The notes: generated by a model not told the origin, from the sequence alone. A stretch of DNA of 64,000 bases from Methylobacterium nodulans ORS 2060 (GCF_000022085.1 NC_011894.1:212501-276500); one strand, 5' to 3'; shown: positions 8,861-18,491, counted from the first letter of the stretch. A program made the numbers and translations.

Positions 8861-9623
8861 CGCGGCCCAATGGCCCGAACTCGGCCAGCACGGTCTGGCC
8901 GGGCAGGACCTGGATGAGGCCGGTGCAGCTCCCGGTGGCGACGAGGTCGCCGGCATTGAGGCACAGATCACGCTCGGCGAGGTAGCCGGCGAGCCACGCC
9001 ACGGCGGCGATCGGCGACCCGAGGATGTCGGCGCCCCGGCCGCGGGCGAGTTCGTTGCCGTCGACGCGAAGCGACACCGCGGCCTCCCTCAGGTCCCCGT
9101 CGTGCCAGCCCGCGACCCGAGGCCCGCGGATACGCGCGACGTCGAGGCCGAAATCGGCGGTGGCGGTCCAGGCGTTGAGGAGGATGCCGTTCGGCATGCG
9201 GCGGCCGAGGAGGTGCAGGTCGAGATGGCAGGAGACACAGGCCTCCGCCGCCCGCTCCTCCGTGATCTCCTCGCCATCGTCCGGGAATGGCCGCCCGAGC
9301 CGGAACGCGAAGCCGGCCCCCACCCCGATGGCGCCTCCCGGCAGGTGCAGGCTCCCTCCTTCCTCCAGGAGCCCTTCGCGCACGAGCGGGGCGACGACCG
9401 GGTGCTCGCAGCACAGGAGCTTGGCGCAGGGAGGGCTCGTCCCGGTCAGCACGTAGCCGGCCGGGGCGCCGCCGAGGTGGCGCAGCGCCGCCGCCAGCAC
9501 GGCCTCGGCGTCGTCGAGGTCGGACAGGCGCCGCAGGTCGGCGTTGGTCGAGATCTGCCCGGTGCGGCGCGCCATGGCCAGGTCCCAGCCCAGGGCCTCG
9601 GTCTCGGAAGGGGCGAGTGGCAT
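8841..9623 (-). CDS. 2-keto-4-pentenoate hydratase/fumarylacetoacetase-like protein
   Basis: 260 residues from ATG 9623. The sequence fits the MhpD-type hydratase branch: GFAFRLGRPFP near the middle, NAWTATADFGLD, GSPIAAVAWLAGYLAE, and near the C-terminus LNAGDLVATGSCTGL with VLAEFGPLGRVTL. Members hydrate 2-oxopent-4-enoates in aromatic meta-cleavage pathways. No other meta-cleavage gene is nearby, so the substrate is unknown and a decarboxylase or related hydratase role is possible. It stands alone, convergent with the PtsN-like gene. Confidence 0.8.
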   Translation of the reverse strand: MPLAPSETEALGWDLAMARRTGQISTNADLRRLSDLDDAEAVLAAALRHLGGAPAGYVLTGTSPPCAKLLCCEHPVVAPLVREGLLEEGGSLHLPGGAIGVGAGFAFRLGRPFPDDGEEITEERAAEACVSCHLDLHLLGRRMPNGILLNAWTATADFGLDVARIRGPRVAGWHDGDLREAAVSLRVDGNELARGRGADILGSPIAAVAWLAGYLAERDLCLNAGDLVATGSCTGLIQVLPGQTVLAEFGPLGRVTLRIA

Positions 9624-9734
9624 CGGATCACCCTTGGGCTTCGACACGGCCGGGGATGTGCCATGCGCAGTAGGTCGCCCGCCGCGCGGCGCCGGCAAGA
9701 CGGCATCGAGTCGCCGTTGGCCCCCCTGCATCTA

Positions 9735-9800
9735 ATACGGTTTCCGGTTGATTCCTTCCCCGCGCGTCCTCACCCGGAAGGAATCAACCGGAAACCGTAT
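9735..9800. repeat. Family-B repeat, copy B1: perfect 25-bp inverted repeat
   Basis: The arms at 9735-9759 and 9776-9800 are perfect reverse complements around a 16-base loop. The arm begins ATACGGTTTCCGGTTGATTC. Related arms occur at 18492-18615 and 46387-46624. The rest of the 9624-9983 gap shows no convincing gene; a minus-strand frame at 9800-9980 has no recognised similarity. Confidence 0.85.
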
Positions 9801-9983
9801 AAGCTCTTGATTTGGCGGTCCATCACCACGTCAAACGGCACCATCGTGGTGCCGGTCCCCGAGAACATGCACGCCGGGGCGGCAGGCGAGGCCATCCACC
9901 GCCAGGCGACGGTGGTGGGAGCGCCGTGACGGCAGTGGCTCTCGCGATCCGCGAATTCGAAAGCCTGCCGTCCGGGCTGGGCT

Positions 9984-11525
9984 CTAATTGAGCAGGCGAT
10001 CGGGCACGTCGATCGTCTGCGGGTCCCGGTAGATCGGGATCGGCAAGGGCGCCCTGAGCGGAGCCTCCTGGAAAGCAGGATTGCCGGAGAGCCCCACCCA
10101 CACCGTCCACCCGGCCCCCCGGGCATATTCGCGGTAGTCGCGATAGCCCGACCGGGACGGCTGCCAGTCCGTGTCGCTTCCTCCGATCCTGACGTAGAGA
10201 TCCCCGTTCCGCCCCTCTACGCGGGCGGCATAGACGTTGGCTGAACGCGCGTTGTCCTGCGGGTGGACGGCACTGCCGGCGTGCACGCCTGCCACCTTCC
10301 GGGCATTGATCAGCGCACGGATCTTGGCGCTCAGGTCAGGGCCCCAATCAAAGTAGTGCTTCCAGTAAACCGCCGGCACGCCAGGGTGGGTGAGAATACG
10401 GGCATATCCCTGCTCCACCTCCCAGCCGTTCGCAAAGCTGTCGGCCGTGTGGCTGTTCTCAGGCGTGCCGTCCTCGTTGGTCCGGTAGCCCGTGTCATGG
10501 TTCTCCAGAAAGGTGACTGCCTTGTTCTTCCAGGGCTGTCCATCGGTGGTGTCGCCGACGAGGCCGCGCCCGGTGCCGTATTGCGCGACGGAGTCGCCCT
10601 TGTGGTCCTTCAGGTAGAACTGGGTCATGAAGTCGAACACGCTGCTGGACGTCTCCAGGCGACCCGGAACGGCAGCCGTAAACCACACCCACCCTCGTTG
10701 TTCGTCCGGCTTGTCCCAATCGTATTCGCCCACCGAGAAGGTTGGGGCGGAGGCGCGGTTGTACACGGCGATCCACCTGGCGTGGTAGCCGTGGACCATG
10801 TCGTAGCGCCACCCGCGGTAGCCGAGACTCTTCAGCTGAAGCAGGTAACGGATGATGTCCCGGCGGACTTGCTCATTGGTGTGGTCGAGGTCCCGGAACG
10901 AGCCATAGGCATAGGTGGTCCCGCCGTGTCGGGCATACTCGACCGGCTTCTCTTCCGGAGCGCCTCTTTGAGGCACGGGCAGGTTGAACAGGGGTGAGGC
11001 GGGGTTGGTGAACGCCTCATCGTCGCGCGTTATCGCCCACGGACCCCAATCCGGATTCCTGAAGTCGCCCCAGCTCTGAGATCCATCGCGGTGGTTGAGG
11101 ACGAGATCGGCAACCGGCTCGACCCCGTTGCCGAGCAGGTTCGTCAGCATGGACGCGTGCTCGGCAGCATCACCGTAGCTGTTGTCGAGGTCGAAATACT
11201 CTTTGGGGTTGTAGCCTGCGCTGTGGAGGCATTCGCGCGGCATGCATGCCGCGTGAGCGCCAGAAAAGGAGGGCGAAGGCAGCCAGATGAGATCAAAGCG
11301 GCCCGCGCGGATGGCTGGAGCGAGTTCCGCAACGATACGATACCAACGCTTGTTGCCGTAGGCCGGGAACTTGACGGGGTGGCCGTGCCGATAGGATTCC
11401 CAGTAGAAGCTCTGCAACAGAACACGGTCATCGTCGAATCCAGCTTGCCCGTGCGCTGCACGCGGCAGAGCGAGCGCAACCGGCAGCATGGCGATGAACG
11501 CGATCAGGATCGATCGGCAACGCAT
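9984..11525 (-). CDS. Secreted alpha-amylase family protein (GH13, maltotetraose-amylase-like)
   Basis: 513 residues with a signal peptide ending near PRAAHG. The four GH13 regions are present: VADLVLNH (His145), GWRYDMVHGY (nucleophile Asp242), FSVGEYDWD (acid/base Glu267) and FLENHDTG (Asp344). The opening DRVLLQSFYWES and the motif pattern resemble bacterial maltotetraose-forming amylases of the G4 type, though no starch-binding domain follows. It would hydrolyse alpha-1,4-glucans outside the cytoplasm. It stands alone on the minus strand with no maltodextrin uptake genes nearby. Confidence 0.9.
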   Translation of the reverse strand: MRCRSILIAFIAMLPVALALPRAAHGQAGFDDDRVLLQSFYWESYRHGHPVKFPAYGNKRWYRIVAELAPAIRAGRFDLIWLPSPSFSGAHAACMPRECLHSAGYNPKEYFDLDNSYGDAAEHASMLTNLLGNGVEPVADLVLNHRDGSQSWGDFRNPDWGPWAITRDDEAFTNPASPLFNLPVPQRGAPEEKPVEYARHGGTTYAYGSFRDLDHTNEQVRRDIIRYLLQLKSLGYRGWRYDMVHGYHARWIAVYNRASAPTFSVGEYDWDKPDEQRGWVWFTAAVPGRLETSSSVFDFMTQFYLKDHKGDSVAQYGTGRGLVGDTTDGQPWKNKAVTFLENHDTGYRTNEDGTPENSHTADSFANGWEVEQGYARILTHPGVPAVYWKHYFDWGPDLSAKIRALINARKVAGVHAGSAVHPQDNARSANVYAARVEGRNGDLYVRIGGSDTDWQPSRSGYRDYREYARGAGWTVWVGLSGNPAFQEAPLRAPLPIPIYRDPQTIDVPDRLLN

Positions 11526-11545
11526 GCCCGTCCTCCCAGCGTGAT

Positions 11546-11582
11546 GCCAACGGCCCAGGCTGCTGACGCAGCGGGCCGTCGA
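11546..11582. repeat. Family-C palindrome, copy C1
   Basis: CCAACGGCCC, an inner GCTGCTGACGCAGC palindrome, then GGGCCGTCG. Similar palindromes occur at 23835-23868 and 46629-46672. It lies upstream of the amylase gene. Confidence 0.6.
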
Positions 11583-11644
11583 CGGCGAACCGGAGACGGA
11601 GCCAGTGGACCGCCGCGCCGGCAGCCACAGCGCATTTCATCAGC

Positions 11645-11857
11645 TCAGCTGTCTTCCATCGTGAAGCCGACCTTCAATGTAACCTGGAAGTGCTGAATTT
11701 TGCCGTTGGCGATTTGGCCGCGCGTTTCCTGCACCTCGAACCACCGGAGATTGCGCAAGGTACTTCCGGCGCGAGCGATGGCCGTCTGAATCGCATCTTC
11801 GATCGACACGGTCGACGAACCGACAATCTCGGTCAGTTTGTATACATGTTCAGACAT
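11645..11857 (-). CDS. Dodecin family flavin-binding protein
   Basis: 70 residues from ATG 11857, preceded by a strong GGAGGGGAG site; an in-frame upstream start would place this site inside the coding region. It has the dodecin pattern: [28 protein letters not shown], then [11 protein letters not shown], where the Trp would stack on flavin, and a final strand [10 protein letters not shown]. Dodecins form dodecameric shells that store and buffer flavins. It stands alone. Confidence 0.9.
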   Translation of the reverse strand: MSEHVYKLTEIVGSSTVSIEDAIQTAIARAGSTLRNLRWFEVQETRGQIANGKIQHFQVTLKVGFTMEDS

Positions 11858-12241
11858 GACACTCCCCTCCAACCACTGCACCATCGCGCGCACGCCGACA
11901 GCAGATCATCTTTGGGAGATACAATCGGCTACAACACATCTCCTTCCCTAGGAGCGACTGCTACTTCGCCGTCCGTTCTTGCTCACATCGACGTGAGCGC
12001 GTCAGCCTCGACTGCTGTGTCGGCTCGCTGTGTGGCCGATGTTGTCTGACGGCGGGCATTGAAGCAAGCAGCAAGTGCAGCCCCGTCTTGTTTGCATCGC
12101 CACCGGACAGGAATGCCAGGCATCGCCACTCCGCGGTGATGCGGGCCTTCCGGCACCAGCACCCTTGTAGATCATCCGCCGCGATCACACCTGCTCCAGC
12201 CGTGGCCGCGCCCGTTCCTGCGCCGACCCTGGAGTTGAGAC
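11858..12241. other. Divergent intergenic region, dodecin/PBP
   Basis: 384 bp between divergent genes. It holds the dodecin ribosome-binding site at its left end and GGAGTTGAGAC before the penicillin-binding protein start at its right end. I see no gene, strong repeat or clear operator in between. Confidence 0.4.
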
Positions 12242-14236
12242 ATGCGCCGCCGTGTCGGCCTCGCCCTGCTCTGCTCGGCCGCGATCGCCGGCCCGGCTCA
12301 TGCCGGCCCCGCCGAGAGCCTGTCCTTCTGGGATCTCAAGCCCGGGCAGCTGCGCATTCTGGTCGCCTCGCCGCAGGTCATGGTCACCCGCACCGCATCC
12401 GGCTGGGAGGCCTATTGCCGCTGTCCCGTAGTGCTCAAGCCGAATGAAATCCCGGAGGCGATGAAGAAGGCCATCATCGCCGTCGAGGATCGGCGCTTCA
12501 TGGAGCACGGCGGCGTCGACCTCGTCGCTCTGGCGGCGGTGCTCCGCGGCGGACTGAGTCGAGGCGGCAGCACCATACCCATGCAGCTCCTCAAGAACCT
12601 CGTGTTCCACGATCTGCAGGGCCGCGACCTCTTCAGCAAGCTCGAACGCAAGGGCTCCGAGGTCTGGCATGCCGGAACCTTCGACGGGGCCGTCGGCAAA
12701 CAGGAGCTGCTTGCGGCCTATCTCAACCAGATCGAGTTCGGCGGACGCGAGATCGTCGGCCTCTATCGCGCGAGCCGGTACTACTTCCACAAGGAGCCCC
12801 GGGACCTGAACCTGTTCGAGTGCGCGCTGCTAGCCGGCATGGTGCAGGCGCCTGCCCGGTTCAATCCGGTCAAGGAGACCACAAAGGAGCGCGCCTATGA
12901 GCGCGCGAGGCTCGTGCTCGGCCTCATGGTCCAGCAGGGCAAGATCAGCCAGGCCGAGCGGCTGCGGGCCGAGCGGGTCGGCGTGCGCCCGGGGCTGCTG
13001 CCGGAGTTCAGGATCCAGGCGCAGCCCTTCACGGAGTGGATCGTCCAGACCTTGGCCCCACGCTTCGTGCAGGAGGGTGAGACGATCAGGTTCTTCGTCA
13101 CCCTGGAGCCTCGGTTTCAGCGCCTGGCCGAGAAGCAGCTGAGCGACATGGTCGGCGAGGGGACCATCCCGGCCGAATACGAGGCGGGGGCCGTGATGAT
13201 GTCCGGCGACGGGCGGGTTCGCGCGATGATCGGCAGCGTGGATTGGTCGCGTCGGCAGTTCAACGCGGCCGTGAAGACGAGCGTGCAGCCCGGCTCGACG
13301 GCGAAGCTGCCGCTGATCGTGGCGGCCTGCGAGGCCGGCCTCTCGCCGCAGAGCCGGGTGGTCGATCGTCCGATCACCGCGACGTGGCCCGCCAACGGAC
13401 ATCTCGGCTACAAAGGTGAGACGACGCTCCTGGAGGCGATGGCGTCCTCTCGAAATGCCGCGGCCGTCCGGCTCACCCAGGATCTCGGGGTTCGGCGCGT
13501 GGCGGCGGTGAGCCGCCGGCTCGGCATCGAGCCGGGGCCCGATCCGGATGCGGGCTTCGTCCTCGGCTCCTTCTCGACCAACGTGCTGAGCATGACGGCG
13601 GCTTACGCCACGGTTGCGAACGGTGGCTATCGCGTCGCGCCGACCGGCGTGCTCGCCGTCGTGGACGGCCGCGGGCAGGTGCGCGCGAGCTTCCTGGACC
13701 CGATCCGGACGCGGGTCATCCCGCAAAACTGCGTCGCACCGACACGCAGCATCCTGCGGGAGGTCGTCCGCTCCGGGACAGGACGGAGCGCCGGCCTGGG
13801 CCGATGGGCGGCGTATGGAAAGACGGGGACCTCCACGGGCAACGCCGATGCGTGGTTCGTGGGCTGGAGCGAGGGGCGTGTCCTGGGCGTCTGGATGGGG
13901 CGGCGGCGTGATGCCGTCGGAGAGGGCCTGGCCGGCAAAGGGGCGCCCGCCGAGTACTTCCGGCGCGTGTCGTCCAGCGCGAACGAGATGGTGGAATACC
14001 GCATCGCTCAGCAGCGCGGCAAAGCCGGCAGCCGAACCGCAGGCGGGCCCGATCGCCAGAAAGCCGCCAATCCGCAGAAGGCGCCCGAGCACAGGCCGGT
14101 TCACGCGAGCCTGGCGCCACGCCTCGACGGACCTGAAGCGATCCGACTGAATGCCGCCCCGCGCCCGCCTTTGCGGCCGTTCAGAGAGGCCGTGCCCTGG
14201 TTGCGCGACGAGGACGAGGACTTGAGCCCCTGGTGA
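12242..14236 (+). CDS. Bifunctional penicillin-binding protein (GT51 plus transpeptidase)
   Basis: 664 residues, class A PBP architecture. The GT51 part has VEDRRFMEHGGVD (catalytic Glu82), GGSTIPMQLLKN, the RKGSE motif and AYLNQIEFG. The transpeptidase part has PGSTAK (Ser352, Lys355), an SRN motif in ASSRNAA and YGKTGTST (Lys527). It polymerises and crosslinks peptidoglycan. The N-terminus (MRRRVGLALLCSAAIAGPAH) looks like a cleavable signal peptide rather than the long uncleaved anchor usual in class A PBPs. The C-terminus is a Pro/Arg-rich tail of about 80 residues. It is a single transcription unit. Confidence 0.93.
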   Translation: MRRRVGLALLCSAAIAGPAHAGPAESLSFWDLKPGQLRILVASPQVMVTRTASGWEAYCRCPVVLKPNEIPEAMKKAIIAVEDRRFMEHGGVDLVALAAVLRGGLSRGGSTIPMQLLKNLVFHDLQGRDLFSKLERKGSEVWHAGTFDGAVGKQELLAAYLNQIEFGGREIVGLYRASRYYFHKEPRDLNLFECALLAGMVQAPARFNPVKETTKERAYERARLVLGLMVQQGKISQAERLRAERVGVRPGLLPEFRIQAQPFTEWIVQTLAPRFVQEGETIRFFVTLEPRFQRLAEKQLSDMVGEGTIPAEYEAGAVMMSGDGRVRAMIGSVDWSRRQFNAAVKTSVQPGSTAKLPLIVAACEAGLSPQSRVVDRPITATWPANGHLGYKGETTLLEAMASSRNAAAVRLTQDLGVRRVAAVSRRLGIEPGPDPDAGFVLGSFSTNVLSMTAAYATVANGGYRVAPTGVLAVVDGRGQVRASFLDPIRTRVIPQNCVAPTRSILREVVRSGTGRSAGLGRWAAYGKTGTSTGNADAWFVGWSEGRVLGVWMGRRRDAVGEGLAGKGAPAEYFRRVSSSANEMVEYRIAQQRGKAGSRTAGGPDRQKAANPQKAPEHRPVHASLAPRLDGPEAIRLNAAPRPPLRPFREAVPWLRDEDEDLSPW

Positions 14237-14398
14237 GGCACGATCGTCGCGCTTCTGATCCATTCTGTTCGGATCCATTCCTGTCCGGATCCCGGGCGCA
14301 TCCCATCGAACAGCCGCGCTGACGGACAGCCGCGTCATTCAACGCGCTAGGCCGCTGGCGCTGGAGCCGCGCCCGTTTCGGTTGAAACGGCCACGGCT

Positions 14399-14466
14399 CT
14401 AAGCCTTTGATGTGACGCGCTCCCTTGCGCCGAACCGGGATCCACTGCGGCGGGGAGCGCTCTAGT
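14399..14466. repeat. Family-A repeat, copy A3
   Basis: Arms GCGCTCCC (14417-14424) and GGGAGCGC (14453-14460) with an inner CGCCG/CGGCG pair and the shared AACCGGGATCCACT centre. The arms differ from those of A1 but remain complementary. The rest of the 14237-14565 gap shows no gene. Confidence 0.8.
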
Positions 14467-14565
14467 GGTCTGGACCGGCGGCCCTTACCGATAAGATCGT
14501 GATCGAGGCCTGCTCGATCTATGTTGTATGCTGCCGCGTGGCACACGCCGCAGCAGGAGCTCGAG

Positions 14566-14808
14566 ATGACGAAGCTCTTCATCGCCAAGATCACCGAAGC
14601 CGGCGCGCCGCGCCCGCTCGTCACCGTACGGGCGGCGGGCGAGGGAGAAGCCCGCCTGTTCCTGGAAGCCGCCTACCCCGACGCCGACATCGAGGCGGTG
14701 GTGGAGCCGAGCGACTGGGTGAGCGACGCCGACACGGGAATCGCGGCCGGCGACATCCGCGAGCATCCCGGCGTCGCCTGGCAGGCGCCGTCGAGCTTGG
14801 CCGATTAG
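14566..14808 (+). CDS. Hypothetical protein, 80 residues
   Basis: Start at ATG 14566 after AGGAGCTCGAG. The product (MTKLFIAKITEAGAPRPLVT ...) is small, acidic and soluble, with no signal peptide or membrane helix. It ends 26 bp before the APP1-domain gene and may be co-transcribed with it. No family recognised. The good ribosome-binding site and coding-like third positions support it as real. Confidence 0.65.
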   Translation: MTKLFIAKITEAGAPRPLVTVRAAGEGEARLFLEAAYPDADIEAVVEPSDWVSDADTGIAAGDIREHPGVAWQAPSSLAD

Positions 14809-14834
14809 GATCTGCGCAGCGGGATGTCGTCGCC

Positions 14835-16103
14835 ATGGCCATCGCTCGGGCTCGCCGGCTGAGGCGTTCCGCCGCCTGGATTCTGAGCCTGCTCGCGCGG
14901 CCGGCGCGCAGGGCGCAAGTGACGCAAGGCGTGGCGGTCGAAGCCTATCGCGGCTACGGCTCCGCCGAGGAGATCTTCCTCATCGGCCGCGTGTTCCGGC
15001 AATCCGGCACGGAGCGCGACGCGGACCCGGACGACCTGCGCGCGCAGTTGCGCGACATCGGCCGGCGGATCCGGCGCCGGCGCCTCGCCGATGTCGGCGT
15101 GACGGCGTGCTTCGGCGGCAGCGCGGTGCGCGTCGCGACCGACGGAGACGGTTACTTCCGCATCCACCTGCGCCCCCGCGAGCCGCCTCGGAGCGAGGGG
15201 GCGTGGCACCCGGTCGAGATCACCCTCGACGCGGATCCTCCGGTTCACGCGCAGGGCGAGGTGTTCATCCCGCCCGAGCGCTGCCGCTTCGTGGTGATCA
15301 GCGACATCGACGACACCGTCATGCACACCGGTGTCGCCAACAAGCTCAAGATGCTCTGGCGCCTGTTCGTCGCCGACGCGGCGAGCCGGGTCGCCTTTCC
15401 GGGCGTCGCGGCGCTCTACCGCGCGCTCCATGCCGGCCCCGCCGGCGCGGAGCGGAACCCGATGCTCTACGTGTCGCGCGCGCCTTGGGGCATCTACGAC
15501 ATGCTCTCGGAGTTCTTCCGGCTGCATGCCATTCCGGTCGGGCCGGTGCTGTTCCTGCGCGAGTGGGGGCTGTCGTGGCGCCATCCCCTGCCGCGTCGGG
15601 CCGAGGAGCACAAGCGCGATCTGATCGGCCACATGCTCACGCTCTACCACGACCTGCCGTTCGTGCTGATCGGCGACAGTGGTCAGCATGATCCCGAGGT
15701 CTACGCGCGGATCGTGAGCGAGAACCCCGGCCGGGTGCTGGCGGTCTACATCCGCAACGTGTCGCGCGAGGCGAGCCGCGCAGCGGAGATCGAGCAGCTT
15801 GCGAAGACGGTCGCGGCGGCAGGAAGCAGCCTCGTGCTGGCTGCCGACAGCCGCGCGATCGCCGAGCACGCGGCACGCCTCGGCCTGATTGCTGCGCAAG
15901 CGGTGGAGGATGTCGCCTCGGAGAAGGTGGCGGCCGAAGGCGCAGGCCGACGGTCTCCGCTACGCCGGATCAGCAGGTCCACGCCCGATGCCACCGCCGC
16001 GGCCGTGACCGGAGGAGAACTGGACGCTGCGCTCGATGACTCGTCGCCCGATCCCCCGAACGTCATCGTCGAGCCCGCGCACCGGGGTCACACCGGCTCA
16101 TAG
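14835..16103 (+). CDS. APP1-domain protein (HAD-type phosphatidate phosphatase-like)
   Basis: 422 residues from ATG 14835. The centre carries VVISDIDDTVMHTGV (Asp157-Thr161), the DxDxT motif of the APP1 catalytic domain, a HAD-fold phosphatase first known from yeast actin-patch protein App1. Further family stretches: NPMLYVSRAPWGIYD, FLREWGLSWRHPL, HKRDLIGHML and FVLIGDSGQHDPEVY. The N-terminal part (about 30-145) is the beta-rich region common before this domain. The last 60 or so residues are low complexity. Phosphatidate or another phospholipid phosphate is the likely substrate, but this is inference. Confidence 0.88.
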   Translation: MAIARARRLRRSAAWILSLLARPARRAQVTQGVAVEAYRGYGSAEEIFLIGRVFRQSGTERDADPDDLRAQLRDIGRRIRRRRLADVGVTACFGGSAVRVATDGDGYFRIHLRPREPPRSEGAWHPVEITLDADPPVHAQGEVFIPPERCRFVVISDIDDTVMHTGVANKLKMLWRLFVADAASRVAFPGVAALYRALHAGPAGAERNPMLYVSRAPWGIYDMLSEFFRLHAIPVGPVLFLREWGLSWRHPLPRRAEEHKRDLIGHMLTLYHDLPFVLIGDSGQHDPEVYARIVSENPGRVLAVYIRNVSREASRAAEIEQLAKTVAAAGSSLVLAADSRAIAEHAARLGLIAAQAVEDVASEKVAAEGAGRRSPLRRISRSTPDATAAAVTGGELDAALDDSSPDPPNVIVEPAHRGHTGS

Positions 16104-16436
16104 GAGGCGGAGCTGCGCATCTTGCGAGAAAGCAAAGTACCGACGAACGGGCGATGATGCCGACGGTCCTTTTCAAGGCCGGTTGGGATCAGTTCGCCAC
16201 CGGCAGCGCCGACCCTGACGGATGAAACCGGCTGAATGAGCGCTCCCGCCGGCGGCAGCCAACCCCGGCCCTCAATCGAATGCTGGCTCAGCATGAGGAG
16301 CGCGGCGGCTGCCACGCAGGTCAGGTTCTATTTAGCTGGCGTGAGAGCCTTGGCGCCAAAATGCCGGAATGGCCAAGAGCCTGAGCATGCGCCGTTCTCA
16401 AGGCAGCTGGAAACTTTGCGATTTGCTGAGAATGGG
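16104..16436. other. Intergenic region without recognised content
   Basis: 333 bp between the APP1 gene and tRNA-Tyr. I see no supported gene, hairpin terminator or dispersed repeat here. Confidence 0.35.
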
Positions 16437-16521
16437 TGGTGGGGGAAGTAGGACTCGAACCTACGAAGGCATAGCCAGCGGATTTACAGTCCGCCCCCTT
16501 TGCCGCTCGGGACATTCCCCC
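16437..16521 (-). tRNA. tRNA-Tyr (anticodon GTA)
   Basis: 85 nt with an encoded CCA tail. The acceptor stem GGGGGAA (16521-16515) pairs with TTCCCCC (16447-16441). The anticodon loop reads CTGTAAA with anticodon GTA. The T loop GTTCGAGTC is present and the long variable arm marks a class II tRNA. No integrase lies beside it. Confidence 0.96.
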
Positions 16522-16617
16522 ATCGCGGCGGTGGCCGCGGGGCCGGCGCGCCGGGCGCCGACGGAGGCCCTTATGGTGGAGCCCCCCCGCAGGTGTCAAG
16601 CGGGATGACCGGCCGGA

Positions 16618-18411
16618 TCAGACGGTCTCGGCCGCATCGCACAGCCGCAGCTGAACCCGCTCCCCGCCGCGCCAACGGTCGCGCGACAGCGTGCCGGCGG
16701 CATGGATGTCCCGGCCGATGCTGCGCAGGAGCAGTTGACCGAGCGGCCCCTCGGCGGCCCGGAAGGCGATCGCCCCCACGGTGACGCCGTCGCGTCCGCG
16801 CAACTGTGCCTTGACGTGGCCGGTGCCGACGATGCGGGCATCTGCGATCCGGTGGCGGGCGAGCGCGAAGACGGGCTCGGGCGCCCCCTGGCCGAAGGGA
16901 CCGGCCCGCTCCACCGCCGCGACGAGATCGGGCTGCACGCCTCCGGCCGAGAGCACTCCGTCGACGAGGAGGGCCTGAGCGGCGCGGGCATCCCCCACCG
17001 CCGCGGCAAGTTCCTGGGAGAGCCCGTCGCGGAACCGGTCGAGATCGACGGCGGCGAGCGTCACGCCCGCCGCCATGGCGTGGCCGCCGCCCTTAGCTGC
17101 GAGCCCCGCCTCCACGGCCCGGCGCACTGCCCGGCCGAGATCAGCCCCGATGATGGAGCGCCCGGACCCGGTGGCAGTGCCGTCCTCGCGCAGGGCGAAG
17201 GCGAAGGCCGGGCGCCCGAACCGCTCCTTGAGCCGCGCCGCGATCAGGCCCACGACGCCCGGATGCCAATCGGGGCTCCCGGCCACGATCACCGGCTGGT
17301 CCGGATCGCGCTCCAGGCGCAGGGCGGCCAGAGCCTCGGCCTCGGCCACGGCGGCGGCCTCGATGGCCTGTCGCTCCCGGTTGAGCTGATCGAGCTGCGC
17401 GGCGATGCCGGCCGCCTCGATCGGATCCTCGCAGAGGAGGAGGCGCGCGCCGAGAGTGGCGTCGCCGATCCGCCCTCCGGCATTGATGCGGGGGCCGACC
17501 AGGAAGCCGAGATGCCAAGCCTGCGGCGGTTCCGCGAGGCCCGCAGCGTCGAGGAGCGCCGCGAGGCCGCGCCGCCCGCGCCCGCGCATCACCGCAAGCC
17601 CCTGGCGCACGAAGGCGCGGTTGAGGCCGAGCAAGGGCACCACATCGGCGACGGTAGCGAGCGCCACGAGGTCGAGGCCGGCCATCAGGTCGGGAACCTC
17701 CACGCCGTCGCGGCGCAGCCGCCGCTTGAGCGCAACCAGGGTGAGGAAGACCACGCCCGCCGCGCAGAGATGACCGAGCCCCGAGAGGTCGTCGAGGCGA
17801 TTCGGGTTCACGACGGCCCGGGCCGGGGGAAGCGTCTCGGGAGCGCCGTGATGATCGAGGACCAGCACGTCGAGGCCGAGCCGCGCGGCCTCGGCCAGGG
17901 GTCCGTGCCCCGCGGTGCCGCAATCCACCGTGACGAGGAGGCTCGCCCCCTCCCCTGCCAGCATGCGGATGGCCTCGCCATTCGGGCCATAGCCCTCGGT
18001 GATCCGGTCCGGGATGTGAAGGCGGAACGGCACGCCGAGATCGCGCAGCGTGCCGGCGAGGAGCGCGGCGCTCGCCGCGCCGTCGACATCGTAATCGCCG
18101 AAGATCGCGACCTTCTCGCGCCGGAGCACCGCATGCGCGAGCCGATCGGCCGCCGCCTCCATGTCGACGAGGATGCTCGGGTCCGGCATCAGATCGCGCA
18201 GGCGCGGCTCGAGGAAGCCCGGCACCTCGCCCGGGGCGACGCCGCGGCCCGCGAGCACCCGGGCCAGCACCTCGGGAAGGCCGTGGCTCTGCGCGATGGT
18301 GACGGCCGCCGCCTGGGGGCCGGCCTCGGCGCAGCGGTCGCGCCAGGGGCGGCCGAGCACGGAGCGGTGAACGTCGAGGAGCGGGCGCGGGTGGTCGATG
18401 AGGGCGGTCAC
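16618..18411 (-). CDS. recJ: Single-stranded-DNA-specific exonuclease RecJ
   Basis: 597 residues, GTG start at 18411. DHH-superfamily motifs are present: FGDYDVDGAAS (Asp106, Asp108, Asp110), TVDCGT, and VLDHHG (Asp186, His187, His188), followed by a DHHA1-type region with GGRIGDATLGARLL and GGGHAMAAG. RecJ degrades single-stranded DNA 5' to 3' in recombination and mismatch/base-excision repair. The length fits the family. It is monocistronic and ends 97 bp from tRNA-Tyr. Confidence 0.95.
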   Translation of the reverse strand: MTALIDHPRPLLDVHRSVLGRPWRDRCAEAGPQAAAVTIAQSHGLPEVLARVLAGRGVAPGEVPGFLEPRLRDLMPDPSILVDMEAAADRLAHAVLRREKVAIFGDYDVDGAASAALLAGTLRDLGVPFRLHIPDRITEGYGPNGEAIRMLAGEGASLLVTVDCGTAGHGPLAEAARLGLDVLVLDHHGAPETLPPARAVVNPNRLDDLSGLGHLCAAGVVFLTLVALKRRLRRDGVEVPDLMAGLDLVALATVADVVPLLGLNRAFVRQGLAVMRGRGRRGLAALLDAAGLAEPPQAWHLGFLVGPRINAGGRIGDATLGARLLLCEDPIEAAGIAAQLDQLNRERQAIEAAAVAEAEALAALRLERDPDQPVIVAGSPDWHPGVVGLIAARLKERFGRPAFAFALREDGTATGSGRSIIGADLGRAVRRAVEAGLAAKGGGHAMAAGVTLAAVDLDRFRDGLSQELAAAVGDARAAQALLVDGVLSAGGVQPDLVAAVERAGPFGQGAPEPVFALARHRIADARIVGTGHVKAQLRGRDGVTVGAIAFRAAEGPLGQLLLRSIGRDIHAAGTLSRDRWRGGERVQLRLCDAAETV

Positions 18412-18491
18412 GCGGGCCAGTCTAGCCGGATTCCCGCTCGGCCGCTGCCGCAGCCGGGAGACACCTCAAAAGCGAGCAAGAGCGGGGCGTC

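Noticed and set aside
9800..10126. Minus-strand frame in the gap between the hydratase and amylase genes
   Set aside because: It overlaps the amylase end and a family-B repeat, has no ribosome-binding site, and matches nothing I recognise.
16437..16521. tRNA-Tyr as an attachment site for an integrated element
   Set aside because: No integrase, repeat of the tRNA 3' end or foreign-looking genes lie on either side.
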